Source: Bacteroidia bacterium
Lineage (GTDB): Bacteria > Bacteroidota > Bacteroidia > Flavobacteriales > Flavobacteriaceae
Length of the DNA: 64,000 nucleotides
Reading direction: 5' to 3'
NCBI GenBank assembly: GCA_030427985.1
Contig: JAUIBH010000002.1
Coordinates: forward strand, 17,423-81,422
Positions 52,623 through 61,137 of the stretch are shown in pieces. Made by a program: the position numbers and the translations under genes. The notes below the pieces were generated by a model. It made no database searches. It saw only the letters and a list, made by a program, of their open reading frames with translations, and was not told the DNA's origin. The first letter of the stretch is position 1, and each line of letters opens with the position of its first letter.

Positions 52623-53066
52623 ATGAAATACCTTTGGGCCAGTGTCCTGCTTGTTCTCCTAATTTCTTGTAGTTCAGATACTACCAACAGAAATCCCTAT
52701 CTTCAGGAGGTGGGTTTTAGGTTTGATTTAAACCTTAATCTTCCACTTTATAATGGGTTGAACACCATTGGAAACCCTGTTTATGTGGGAAATAATGGGG
52801 TTGGCACCCGTGGAGCCTTTGTAATGAAAGCTGGACTGAGCGGCTCCCAATTTGTGGCATGGGAAGCCAGTTGTCCCAACCATACCCCAAACAATTGCTC
52901 TACCATGACCATTGATGGTCAAAACGTGGTCTGTGATTGTGAGGGCTATACCTACAGCCTTTTTACAGGACAACAATTGGATCGTCCGGATGATGGCAAA
53001 AGATACTACGGACTTCTTTTTTACCGGGCCACACAAAGCGGAAATACAGTAATTATATCCAACTAA
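52623..53066 (+). CDS. Lipoprotein with a Rieske-like fold, ligands incomplete
   Basis: The 147 residues begin with a lipoprotein signal (LLVLLISCSSD, Cys16). The later part resembles the Rieske cluster-binding region: EASCPNHTPNNCSTM and VVCDCEGYTYSLFTGQ. A working Rieske site needs C-x-H and C-x-x-H; here the first reads C-P-N-H and the second ends in Tyr instead of His, so cluster binding is doubtful. It probably sits in the periplasm or outer membrane. The aldo/keto reductase gene follows 9 bases later. Confidence 0.72.
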   Translation: MKYLWASVLLVLLISCSSDTTNRNPYLQEVGFRFDLNLNLPLYNGLNTIGNPVYVGNNGVGTRGAFVMKAGLSGSQFVAWEASCPNHTPNNCSTMTIDGQNVVCDCEGYTYSLFTGQQLDRPDDGKRYYGLLFYRATQSGNTVIISN

Positions 53067-53075
53067 TATAGTAGC

Positions 53076-54062
53076 ATGCAATACAGAAAATTAGGAAAAA
53101 CCGGACTTAAGGTCTCTGAAATCTCTTTGGGAACATGGCAAGTAGGAGGCAAATGGGGCTCTGGTTTTGATGACTCCCTTGCGGAACGCATTATCAACGA
53201 GGCGATTGATGCCGGCATTAATTTTATAGACACCGCCGACGTATATGAGGCTGGCGCCAGCGAGGCTGCCGTAGGCAGGGTGGTAAAATCACGGTCCGAA
53301 GAGATTTTTGTGGCCACCAAATGTGGACGCCAAATTAATCCACATGTCAATGAGGGCTATACCGTAAAAGCACTGCGGAAATATGTGGAAGACAGTCTCA
53401 AAAATTCGGGTTTGGAGTGCTTGGACCTCATCCAGCTGCACTGCCCTCCCACTGAAGTCTACTACAGACCGGAAATCTTTGAGCTTTTTGACCGCTTGAA
53501 GCAGGAAGGCAAGATAAAAAACTTGGGGGTGAGTGTTGAAAAGGTGGAGGAAGCCTTAAAAGGAATGGAATATCCCAATGTGACCACCGTACAAATTATT
53601 TTCAATATGTTTCGACAACGTCCTTCGGAATTGTTTTTTGAACAAGCGAAGAAAAAGGATGTTGGGGTCATTGTCCGCGTACCTCTGGCCAGTGGGTTGC
53701 TTACCGGAAAATTTTCATCAGAATCTACTTTTGAAAAAGAAGACCACCGCTTTTTTAATCGTGAAGGTGCTGCCTTTGACAAAGGCGAGACGTTTTCTGG
53801 GATTCCTTTTGAATTGGGATTGGAGGCCGTTGAGGAGCTTAAAAAACTATTTCCAAATCAGGAAAACCTAGCTCCAATCGCTTTACGATGGATTTTGGAC
53901 TTTCCCGAAGTGAGTTGCATTATTCCTGGGGCATCAAAAGCGGAACATTTACAATCCAATTTGGAAGCAACAACACTTCCTGCACTAACGGCTGAGCAGA
54001 CACAAGGAATCAAAGCTATTTACGAAAAGTACATCAAAAAAGAGGTACATCAACTTTGGTAG
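53076..54062 (+). CDS. Aldo/keto reductase
   Basis: The 328 residues form the AKR barrel with the catalytic tetrad: Asp in INFIDTADVY (about residues 49-58), Tyr in VYEAG, Lys in FVATKCGR and His in LDLIQLHCP. The C-terminal NADP site includes SCIIPGASKAEH. It reduces a carbonyl with NADPH; the substrate is not evident. It faces a Gfo/Idh/MocA gene 3 bases away, convergently. Confidence 0.92.
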   Translation: MQYRKLGKTGLKVSEISLGTWQVGGKWGSGFDDSLAERIINEAIDAGINFIDTADVYEAGASEAAVGRVVKSRSEEIFVATKCGRQINPHVNEGYTVKALRKYVEDSLKNSGLECLDLIQLHCPPTEVYYRPEIFELFDRLKQEGKIKNLGVSVEKVEEALKGMEYPNVTTVQIIFNMFRQRPSELFFEQAKKKDVGVIVRVPLASGLLTGKFSSESTFEKEDHRFFNREGAAFDKGETFSGIPFELGLEAVEELKKLFPNQENLAPIALRWILDFPEVSCIIPGASKAEHLQSNLEATTLPALTAEQTQGIKAIYEKYIKKEVHQLW

Positions 54063-54065
54063 CGT

Positions 54066-55067
54066 TTAAATAGCGCCCAGAATCCGGTCCATTATCCAAC
54101 TGGTGTGCAATGCAGATTTTCCCAAAGAGGGGTGGTCTCCATTGCCCAAAAAATGCTTTTTGATGTTTTCCACATGATGCTGTTGTACGTGTTCTGGATG
54201 AGGAATTTCCAAAACTTGATGTCCAGCCGCATTTTTTAATTCCACTGGGGCTTCATCGAGCACGGCAAAGGTTATGGTTCCTTCGGAACCGAAAATTTCA
54301 ACTTTGTCCACACGGTCATATGTGCCAAAATTCCAGACCCCTTCTCCCGTGATACCGTTGGTGTGTATCCATGAGCCGGAAATGGCATCATAAGCCGAAT
54401 ACAGTCCTTGTTGGTTGATGGCAACACCTTGCACGGTTTTAATATCACCCAATAAAAAAGTGAAAAGGTCGAGACCGTGACTGGCCAAATCATCAAAATA
54501 GCCGCCTGGTGCCACAGCTTTATCCGTTCGCCAATTGTATTCCCCGCTCAAATCCAATTCGTTGGGCGGTTGGGTCTTTTGCCAATGGATATGCCGTACT
54601 TCACCAATCTGTTTTTCGTCCAACCATTGCTTGATTTGAAGAAAACGTGGCAATGATCTTCGATAATAGGCCACAAAAAGTGGAATGCCTTTGGAGGCAA
54701 AGGCCTCATAAATTTCCAAGCTATCCTGATAGTTGGGTGCCATCGGCTTTTCAATACAGCAGGGTTTTCCTGCCGCTGCCGCTTGAAGTGCATACAATTT
54801 GTGGGTGTCAGGTGGTGTGGCAATATAAATGGCATCAACATCGGGGTTGTCAATTACCGCATTGGCATCTGTGGTCCAATGCTCCACATGGTGCCTTTGT
54901 GCATAATCTTGAACTTTTTGGGCATCGCGTCGCATAACCATGCTCACTTTAAACCCTAAAGTTTTTTGATAGGCGGGTACACTTTTCTTTTCGGCCACAC
55001 TTCCGCAGCCGATCACCCCCCAACGTAGGGGCTTATCTTCGGAAAAAAGAAAATGGGATTCTGTCAT
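54066..55067 (-). CDS. Gfo/Idh/MocA-family oxidoreductase
   Basis: The 333 residues have an N-terminal Rossmann fold (LRWGVIGCGSVAEKKSVPAYQ, about residues 14-34), the family motif CIEKPMAPN (about 98-106), and a C-terminal beta-sheet domain with PGGYFDDLASHGLDLF. Members oxidise or reduce sugars and related compounds using NAD(P). The partner substrate is unknown. It lies 110 bases downstream of the thiamin receptor gene. Confidence 0.92.
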   Translation of the reverse strand: MTESHFLFSEDKPLRWGVIGCGSVAEKKSVPAYQKTLGFKVSMVMRRDAQKVQDYAQRHHVEHWTTDANAVIDNPDVDAIYIATPPDTHKLYALQAAAAGKPCCIEKPMAPNYQDSLEIYEAFASKGIPLFVAYYRRSLPRFLQIKQWLDEKQIGEVRHIHWQKTQPPNELDLSGEYNWRTDKAVAPGGYFDDLASHGLDLFTFLLGDIKTVQGVAINQQGLYSAYDAISGSWIHTNGITGEGVWNFGTYDRVDKVEIFGSEGTITFAVLDEAPVELKNAAGHQVLEIPHPEHVQQHHVENIKKHFLGNGDHPSLGKSALHTSWIMDRILGAI

Positions 55068-55177
55068 AACCTATAAATGTACAGAATCCCATTCGAAATA
55101 GATACACCACAACACAGTTCTCGATAATAAATTCTTTCAGAATTTCACTCGAACTGACGCCGTTTTACCTCATACTT

Positions 55178-57442
55178 TTAAAAATTAACAGTTACACCAA
55201 TCAAGAAATTGATTCCTGCCTGTGGGTAATAGCCTGCACCTTCAATGGTGGTAATTGATCCAGGGTTGGACCAATCATCATCATAGGTATAGAAATAACC
55301 GTTGGATATAATATCGGCATCAAAGATATTGTTCACCAAACCGGATAGCACAATGCTCTTAACAAACGAACTGGTTTCAATCACGTATTGCACATTAAAA
55401 TCTGTTTGGGTGTAGCTATCCAAGGTGGAGTTTTCTGAATCGATGTTGCCCATGTACTGTTTTCCCACAAATTTTGACAAGAGGGATACTTGGAAGTTTT
55501 CATTGGGTTGAAACGCGAGGACATTGCCCGCTACCACTTGGGGCGAATAGGCTATGTGGGTATTCCCCAAATCTTGAAGTGCACCATCCCGTTGAAAAAA
55601 GAAATCGAGGTTACGGTTATCACTCAAGGCAACATTGGGGCGCAGTCTAAACTTGTTCCCCAATCTAAGATTGGCATCCACTTCCAGCCCCAAACGGTAA
55701 CTATCGCCCACATTGGCACGCAACGGGGCACCCACATCATTGAGTTCACCCGTGAGTACCAATTGATCTTTGTAACGCATATAGTACACATTGGTGTTCA
55801 ACTGAAAATCTGGGGAAACATAACGCCATCCCAACTCAAAATCATTCAACTTTTCAGGTTTTGGATTGCCATTTTCATAGTCATTACGATTGGGTTCCCT
55901 GTTGGCCCTAGCGTAGGACAAGTAGAAATTGTTGTTTTGGTTTAAATCGAAGGTAATCCCTGCCTTTGGATTGAAAAAGTTGAACGAATCATCCACCAAT
56001 CCGGTGTCATCACCATTGGCTTCATATCCTACGCCACGATACTGCACATCACCAAAAATGGACCATTTGTCATTTAGCTGATAATTGGCCTTTGCATAGA
56101 CATTAAAATCGGTCTTTGTAGAATTATCGTCATAATAACGGTCTCCGATTTCACTATCGCTGGCATAGCGGGCCCAAATAATTTCTCCAAAATGGTCTCC
56201 TTTGTACTCATTGTAACCACCACCAAGAATCAACTTTAGATTTTCTTTGTCATAGGTGGCTGAAAAAACAGTACCGTAGAAGTCATTGTCCAACCATCTT
56301 CTGCGGATTAAATCTGTGGTTTCTACAGTCTCTCCGCCCAATTCGATGGGTTCCAGACCGTAGTCTCCAAAATCCTCATCTTCGCGGTACTGTTCAAAAA
56401 AACCTCGTCCCCGGGTATAGTGCAGTGCCAAGTTGGTGCTCCACTCTGGGCTTAAGGTTTCATTCCAATGCAATTGAAAATGGTCTTGCTTATAATTATC
56501 GACCTCATTATCGTAGAACTGTCTGTTTCCGTTCTCATCAAAATATATTCCAGCTGAATTGTAGGTTCGGCCCTCTTGCTCCATCTCATCTAGAGTTACT
56601 CCATTCCATGCTTGATAGGTGATTTCATGTCCGCCAAAAAGCAAGGCTTTAACCAAAGTATTCTCATCTTTATAGACCCCTTGCAGGAAATAGGCATCCA
56701 ATTCGGACCGTGCTCGGTCTATATATCCATCCGAAGTAATTCTGGACAACCGCCCGGATATTTCAAAATGATCACTAATAATTCCCGTGCTGAACTTTAT
56801 ATTGTTCCGGAGCGTGTTAAAACTCCCCACAGATGATGAAATCCTAGCGTAGGCTTCTTCAGAAAAAGCATCCGTCAACAGGTTTAAACTAGCTCCAAAG
56901 GCGGCTGCACCGTTGGTAGAGGTTCCCACACCGCGCTGCAATTGCAAACTTTGGGTGGATGAAGCAAAATCGGGCATATTTACCCAAAAAGTTCCTTGCG
57001 ATTCTGCATCATTATAAGGAACACCGTTGATGGTAACGTTGACCCGGGTGGCATCACTACCACGCACACGAATACCTGTGTAGCCCACTCCGGCACCTGC
57101 ATCGGAGGTAGTGACTACCGCTGGCAAAAAGTTCATTAAAATGGGGACGTCCTGCCCTAAGTTTCGAGGCGTGATTTCCTCTTGGTCTAAATTGGAAAAG
57201 GTAATAGGAAATTCCTTGGTTGCCCGAATGGCCTGCACCAGAACTTCGTCCAGCACCACTTTTTTTCCTTCCAAAGAATCGGTTTCTTGTTCTTGTGCAC
57301 TCACTCCAAGTGCCAGCCCAGAAAGGGCCATTGTTACAAACAACGTTTTAATGCGATGACGTTTACCTTTTTTTGTCGGTCGCGTTGTGCCGCATTGTAG
57401 TGCTGCGGTCTTGCACTGCATAATTGAATAAAGCGGTTTCAT
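55178..57442 (-). CDS. TonB-dependent receptor under TPP riboswitch control (thiamin uptake)
   Basis: The 754-residue frame has an N-terminal signal region ending VTMALSGLALGVSAQ, a plug (about 60-190; GYTGIRVRGSDATRVNVTING), and a barrel ending GINFLIGVTVNF. It lacks the extra carboxypeptidase-like domain of the other receptor. A TPP riboswitch is directly upstream, so it is very likely the outer-membrane receptor for thiamin or a precursor. The start is uncertain: ATG 57442 follows a hairpin by one base, and ATG 57421 (7 codons in) is an alternative. Confidence 0.92.
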   Translation of the reverse strand: MKPLYSIMQCKTAALQCGTTRPTKKGKRHRIKTLFVTMALSGLALGVSAQEQETDSLEGKKVVLDEVLVQAIRATKEFPITFSNLDQEEITPRNLGQDVPILMNFLPAVVTTSDAGAGVGYTGIRVRGSDATRVNVTINGVPYNDAESQGTFWVNMPDFASSTQSLQLQRGVGTSTNGAAAFGASLNLLTDAFSEEAYARISSSVGSFNTLRNNIKFSTGIISDHFEISGRLSRITSDGYIDRARSELDAYFLQGVYKDENTLVKALLFGGHEITYQAWNGVTLDEMEQEGRTYNSAGIYFDENGNRQFYDNEVDNYKQDHFQLHWNETLSPEWSTNLALHYTRGRGFFEQYREDEDFGDYGLEPIELGGETVETTDLIRRRWLDNDFYGTVFSATYDKENLKLILGGGYNEYKGDHFGEIIWARYASDSEIGDRYYDDNSTKTDFNVYAKANYQLNDKWSIFGDVQYRGVGYEANGDDTGLVDDSFNFFNPKAGITFDLNQNNNFYLSYARANREPNRNDYENGNPKPEKLNDFELGWRYVSPDFQLNTNVYYMRYKDQLVLTGELNDVGAPLRANVGDSYRLGLEVDANLRLGNKFRLRPNVALSDNRNLDFFFQRDGALQDLGNTHIAYSPQVVAGNVLAFQPNENFQVSLLSKFVGKQYMGNIDSENSTLDSYTQTDFNVQYVIETSSFVKSIVLSGLVNNIFDADIISNGYFYTYDDDWSNPGSITTIEGAGYYPQAGINFLIGVTVNF

Positions 57443-57443
57443 C

Positions 57444-57458
57444 CGTAAAAGTTTTACG
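57444..57458 (-). promoter_or_regulatory. Hairpin next to the receptor start codon
   Basis: CGTAAAA and TTTTACG form a 7-bp stem with a one-base loop, ending one base from the ATG at 57442. It may help block ribosome entry in the thiamin-bound state. Confidence 0.4.
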
Positions 57459-57540
57459 AATAAAAGGGGTCATTATTCTTGTTAGTATTTGATTTTTTGT
57501 TTCTAAAGAAACATAGAAATTCCAAGATGCGCTTAGCGCA

Positions 57541-57614
57541 ATCCCTTGGCAGCATTACCCGCCCAGGTTCATTGGGTATAATCTCAGCCTTTTAAAAAAG
57601 CACCCCTTTGAGAT
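57541..57614 (-). ncRNA. Thiamin pyrophosphate (TPP) riboswitch
   Basis: On the minus strand this reads through the conserved THI-box core: AAAGGGGTGC, GGCTGAGATTATACCC, GAACCTG, GGGTAATGCTGCC and AAGGGAT. The closing stem P1 pairs ATCTC (57614-57610) with GGGAT (57545-57541). It precedes a TonB receptor gene by about 100 bases. AAAGGGGT (57602-57609) is exactly complementary to ACCCCTTT near the start (57463-57470), giving a possible switch between two folds. Control is probably of translation, as no T-run terminator follows the aptamer. Confidence 0.95.
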
Positions 57615-57619
57615 GGCCG

Positions 57620-57627
57620 CAAATGTA
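57620..57627 (-). promoter_or_regulatory. -7 promoter box for the TPP riboswitch transcript
   Basis: The minus strand reads TACATTTG, which puts the transcription start at the first base of P1 of the riboswitch. A CAA (57652-57654, TTG on the minus strand) is 24 bases off, slightly long for a -33 element. Confidence 0.6.
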
Positions 57628-57683
57628 AGATGCAGTTTGCTTTTTTCATAACAAAACCTATTTTTTCTGAAAGGCAAAAATTG

Positions 57684-57709
57684 AGAAAGGCTGCCGAAGC
57701 AGCCTTTCT
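57684..57709. terminator. Very stable UUCG hairpin, probable terminator
   Basis: AGAAAGGCTGC, loop CGAA, GCAGCCTTTCT: a perfect 11-bp stem whose minus-strand transcript has a C(UUCG)G tetraloop and is followed by TCTCAATTTTTG. It lies 71 bases beyond the 42-codon gene and would end its transcript before the riboswitch. Confidence 0.7.
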
Positions 57710-57780
57710 GAGCCAACATCATAATCCCAAGGAAAAGACTATGAATGAGGTTGGCAAGGTGGAAAATGCATGGTTAGTGT

Positions 57781-57909
57781 TTAGTACATAGCATCATCCT
57801 TATCTTTTTGATCCTTATTCTTGAATTTGCTCTTCGCATAAGATGCCAAAAGGTATATTACAATAGCCATTGCGATGAGATTAAGGAATAGGATTATTTT
57901 ATATACCAT
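57781..57909 (-). CDS. Small membrane protein (42 residues)
   Basis: ATG at 57909 to TAA at 57781. The product starts with a hydrophobic helix (YKIILFLNLIAMAIVIYLLA, residues 3-22) and ends with a charged tail (KSKFKNKDQKDKDDAMY), so the tail should lie in the cytoplasm. It is bounded by a strong hairpin on each side (57963-57991 upstream, 57684-57709 downstream). No family is recognised. The composition, a clean membrane span plus basic then acidic tail, is typical of real small proteins. Confidence 0.6.
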   Translation of the reverse strand: MVYKIILFLNLIAMAIVIYLLASYAKSKFKNKDQKDKDDAMY

Positions 57910-57962
57910 TATTTGGTTCCGCTATCAATTTAATTCATATTGAAATTGGTAATGATGTTAAA

Positions 57963-57991
57963 AGGAAGCCGTACTAGAAGTACGGCTTCCT
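57963..57991 (-). terminator. 13-bp perfect hairpin upstream of the small gene
   Basis: AGGAAGCCGTACT, loop AGA, AGTACGGCTTCCT, followed on the minus strand by TTTTAAC. It could end a short transcript from 58070 or so, or act as a leader structure for the 42-codon gene. Confidence 0.7.
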
Positions 57992-58072
57992 AACCAAATC
58001 AACCAACCTAATCTGAATAATCGCATGGATTATCCATCGCTTGTCCTATTGCAGGTCGCAATAGGATGGTCC
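57963..58072 (-). ncRNA. Candidate structured small RNA or leader
   Basis: Between the terminator at 58123-58152 and the 42-codon gene there is no protein gene, but three hairpins lie in series: CCTATTGC/GCAATAGG (58045-58065, extended by flanking CCAT/ATGG), ATGGA/TCCAT (58025-58037) and the 13-bp stem at 57963-57991 with a T-run on the minus strand. This is the layout of a small RNA ending in its own terminator. No match to a known family is claimed. Confidence 0.4.
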
Positions 58073-58122
58073 GTTACTTCTTTTGACACTATTTTTTTGG
58101 AAAGGTCACATAAGGACGAAAA

Positions 58123-58152
58123 AAAATCCGCTTTTTTTAGAAAGCGGATTTT
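58123..58152. terminator. Terminator of the NadR-like/DUF4301 gene
   Basis: AAAATCCGCTTT, loop TTTTAG, AAAGCGGATTTT; on the minus strand it is followed by TTTTCG. It lies 22 bases past the stop. Confidence 0.9.
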
Positions 58153-58173
58153 AACTGATTGTTTTTAAGTGTT

Positions 58174-60273
58174 TTATGCTTGATGTGTAGGTTTTAAAAG
58201 ATCGTTGACCGTTTTTACCGGATTGAAGGTTACCAAGGGTACTTCAACAAAAATGGTATTCCAAAAAGCCATGGCTCCATTCCACAATCCGGGAAGCTCT
58301 AGGGCTTTTAATTCTTTTCCTTCCTTGGTTTTGCCTGTAATGAACCCTTGTTTCGGATCTACAAAATCCAAAAGGTTGTACTTTTCACCTTTGTAATTTC
58401 TAACCCCGCAAATCAAGTCAACCGGATTAAAATGGGTTGAATTTTTTAAAATGGCAGCCTGTTTGTCATTTGACATATCTATTTGAGCCGACTCAATGAT
58501 CTGGAGCGAAATGTTGCCTTCCCCATCCTTTATCCAAAATGGTCCGCCACCGGGCTCACCTTCATTTTTCACCATTCCACAAATACGAATGGGCCTGTTA
58601 ATCTTATCTTTGAGTACCGAAAGTTGTTCGTCCACAGACAATTCATCATAATTTTTGGGCATACGTACATTCAAGTCCTTTTCCAAAAAGGCTTTGATTT
58701 GATCTGCAGCTTCTGGAGAAACATTTCCGGCACCCAACTGCTTGGCATGGGCAAAGGCCTTATCCTGAACTTTTTTCAGTACCCCAGCCAACATTTTTTT
58801 ACTATTGGCCACCTCTTCGAGGTTTTTATCGATCACCACATTGTCAATATTCTTGATGAAGATGATGTCCGCATCTTGATCGTTCAGGTTTTCAATTAGC
58901 GCACCATGCCCCCCTGGTCTGAACAAAATGGAGCCATCGCCATTTTTAAAAGGTTTATTTTCCATATCCACCGCAATAGTATCAGTGGATGGTTTTTGAT
59001 TGGAATACGAAATTTGAAATTCGGTATCAGTGGCCTTTGAAATTTTGGGGGCTACTTTAGACTCTTCCTCAGCAAACATTTCATCATGCTGTTCCGAAAC
59101 GGTAAAATGAAGATTGGCCTTTCCGTCCGTTTTGGCATATAAAGCCGCTTCTTTTAAATGCTCTTCAAAAGGTGTAGCACTACCTGAATCATATTGGTGA
59201 AACGGCAACAGTCCTTTGGGGTAAAAACCGTAGTTCAACCCATCCTCCATCAACATTTCCTTTACAAAAAGGTAGGCTTCTTCATCCTTGTTGGCCGCCT
59301 TACCCTCAATTCGACCCATGATCAAATCATAAAAAGGCAATTTGGACATTTGGTCGGTGAATTTCTTGGCATCGGTGTCACCGGTTCGTTCAATATAGTC
59401 TGAAAGCGATTCTTTGGAGGGATCATATGCATCCACAAAGTTGAACATAGCCTTGAACATTCGCGAAGCCGCCCCAGAGGCAGGAACAAATTTCAAGAGG
59501 TCAAGATTTCCACGGGAGTTCTCAAAATATTGAATGAGTTCCGCTTGTTCCTGTTCCGAAAACCGCAGGATACCATTGGATACTACTGCCGCTTTTACCA
59601 AATCCACAAAAGGGATTCCCTCTTTAAAGGTTTCTATTTGGCGGTTTACTTTTTCTTTGGAAATGCCCTTGCTTTCCAATTGTTCCAAGTCTTTTGGACT
59701 TAATTCGATCATGTTATGGAGAAGTTTATCAATGTGTTTTATTGCTGTTGAAAGCCGAGATGCTTTATCTCCCTTTAAAATAATAAAATTCCTGTGATAT
59801 TTTTCCAAAGTTTCTTTGAAATACGCAAACATTCGCTCACGTTCATCAGGTTTGTCACGAAGGTCGTCAGCTTCCCAAGGTATATCAATATAGGTCAGCA
59901 AGTATAAATCATACGAATTTTGTAGAGCGTATTTTTCCAAAACAGGGTCACACGAACCTAAATAATAAGCCTCTGAATATACTTTGGTCTCCAAAAGATC
60001 AGTATCGCAAATAAGAACTTTATCCGCTTTTTTGGCCAGCTCATTTTCCAGTTGTATCTGTCCGTAGGCAATGGGAAGGAGGTCTTTGGGCTCACAGGTT
60101 TTTTGTTCGCGGTCCCATTTATCCTGAAGGTATTCCCGAGCATATTCAGGAACCCATTCCGTATTGTAATGCTGGGCCAGTGCTTCGGCCAAGGTAGTCT
60201 TTCCCGTTGATTCTGGTCCAAAAAGGACTATTTTGATGAGATTTGAAGGGTCTTGTCCAAGTCTTTCTTCCAT
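58174..60273 (-). CDS. NadR-like kinase domain fused to DUF4301
   Basis: From the ATG at 60273 there are 699 residues. Residues about 1-185 are a P-loop kinase like the ribosylnicotinamide kinase half of NadR (Walker A GPESTGKTT near 19-27, EYAREYLQDKW, LICDTDLLETKVYSE). The rest is a DUF4301 domain (LSPKDLEQLESKGIS to the end), with FVPASGAASRMFK and RPGGHGALIENLND. The start overlaps the pnuC end by 46 bases. It may phosphorylate the vitamin brought in by the PnuC-type permease. The role of DUF4301 is unknown. Confidence 0.85.
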   Translation of the reverse strand: MEERLGQDPSNLIKIVLFGPESTGKTTLAEALAQHYNTEWVPEYAREYLQDKWDREQKTCEPKDLLPIAYGQIQLENELAKKADKVLICDTDLLETKVYSEAYYLGSCDPVLEKYALQNSYDLYLLTYIDIPWEADDLRDKPDERERMFAYFKETLEKYHRNFIILKGDKASRLSTAIKHIDKLLHNMIELSPKDLEQLESKGISKEKVNRQIETFKEGIPFVDLVKAAVVSNGILRFSEQEQAELIQYFENSRGNLDLLKFVPASGAASRMFKAMFNFVDAYDPSKESLSDYIERTGDTDAKKFTDQMSKLPFYDLIMGRIEGKAANKDEEAYLFVKEMLMEDGLNYGFYPKGLLPFHQYDSGSATPFEEHLKEAALYAKTDGKANLHFTVSEQHDEMFAEEESKVAPKISKATDTEFQISYSNQKPSTDTIAVDMENKPFKNGDGSILFRPGGHGALIENLNDQDADIIFIKNIDNVVIDKNLEEVANSKKMLAGVLKKVQDKAFAHAKQLGAGNVSPEAADQIKAFLEKDLNVRMPKNYDELSVDEQLSVLKDKINRPIRICGMVKNEGEPGGGPFWIKDGEGNISLQIIESAQIDMSNDKQAAILKNSTHFNPVDLICGVRNYKGEKYNLLDFVDPKQGFITGKTKEGKELKALELPGLWNGAMAFWNTIFVEVPLVTFNPVKTVNDLLKPTHQA

Positions 60274-60869
60274 GCTAAATATCCCTGAATGGCCAGTACG
60301 GTGAAGATAAGGTATTGCAATGAGAACATGCCCCACCCTCTATATGCGTACAAAGGCACGGTTATTAAATCGCCCACTATCCAAAGGGTCCAGTTTTCCA
60401 GTTTTTTGTTGGCCATGTACCACATTCCGGTAAAAAAGATGCCTGAAGTGAGAATGTCCACATAGTTGGTGGTTTTTATTTCGGCACCAAACGCTTTGTA
60501 CACCCCATATGTTATAAGCAAAGTGAGCAAAAAAAGTCCAAAACCAATCCATTTTTCCTTAACGCTGGTTCTGGAAATCTTCACCACAAATTCACGATTT
60601 TTCTTCCTTCGTGCCCAGTTCCACCAGCCGTAAATACTCATTATGGAAAAGTAGAAATTCATCATCATATCGCCCAACAAGCGATCTACAAAAAAGATAT
60701 AGGTGGTAATGGCCGTGGCCACCAATCCAGTGGGGTAGACCATAATATCTTCCCGTTTGGCATAGATTACACTGGCTATTCCAAAGAAAAAGGCAGTGGC
60801 CTCCAAAATGATCAGGGACAGTTCCCGATCTTCGTAAGGCCCAAGAAAGAAATCAAAAATGGGGTTCAT
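60228..60869 (-). CDS. PnuC/PnuT-family vitamin permease
   Basis: The 213 residues have six to seven spans and the family motif GWWNWARR (W-x-x-W, about residues 80-87), and LTSGIFFTGMWYMANKKLENW in the second half. PnuC imports nicotinamide riboside; the related PnuT imports thiamin. Its neighbour upstream is a thiamine-binding-type protein and a TPP-controlled receptor is nearby, so thiamin is likelier than nicotinamide riboside. The downstream gene overlap with the NadR-like kinase would fit either. It overlaps the upstream gene by 17 bases. Confidence 0.88.
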   Translation of the reverse strand: MNPIFDFFLGPYEDRELSLIILEATAFFFGIASVIYAKREDIMVYPTGLVATAITTYIFFVDRLLGDMMMNFYFSIMSIYGWWNWARRKKNREFVVKISRTSVKEKWIGFGLFLLTLLITYGVYKAFGAEIKTTNYVDILTSGIFFTGMWYMANKKLENWTLWIVGDLITVPLYAYRGWGMFSLQYLIFTVLAIQGYLAWKKDLDKTLQISSK

Positions 60870-61113
60870 AGTCGCTTCGGTCGGATTTTACCATTTTCAT
60901 GGCCAATACCACATGATCCAAATTCTCAAAAGTTTCTTTGATTTCAGTTTGAAGCAATTCCATGACCTTATCGTACTCCCCAAACACTTGGGTACTCAAT
61001 GGATTTTCCAAAACCGTGAGTCCAGAAGCACGCAATTTTTTGATAAAATCAATGATCGGGGGTTCAAAATTATCTTGAAGGGGGGTAAGGGTAAGCTCAA
61101 CGGAAATTTTCAT
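60853..61113 (-). CDS. Thiamine-binding-type small protein (MTH1187/YkoF-like)
   Basis: The 86 residues match the small ferredoxin-like-fold family that binds thiamin: ISVELTLTPLQDNFEPPIIDFI at the start, STQVFGEYDKVMELL in the middle and DHVVLAMKMVKSDRSDYEPHF at the end. It probably binds thiamin or a precursor in the cytoplasm. It starts a minus-strand operon with the PnuC-type permease (17-base overlap) and the NadR-like kinase. Confidence 0.75.
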   Translation of the reverse strand: MKISVELTLTPLQDNFEPPIIDFIKKLRASGLTVLENPLSTQVFGEYDKVMELLQTEIKETFENLDHVVLAMKMVKSDRSDYEPHF

Positions 61114-61137
61114 GGGCTATGCAGAATTTTTCAGGGG

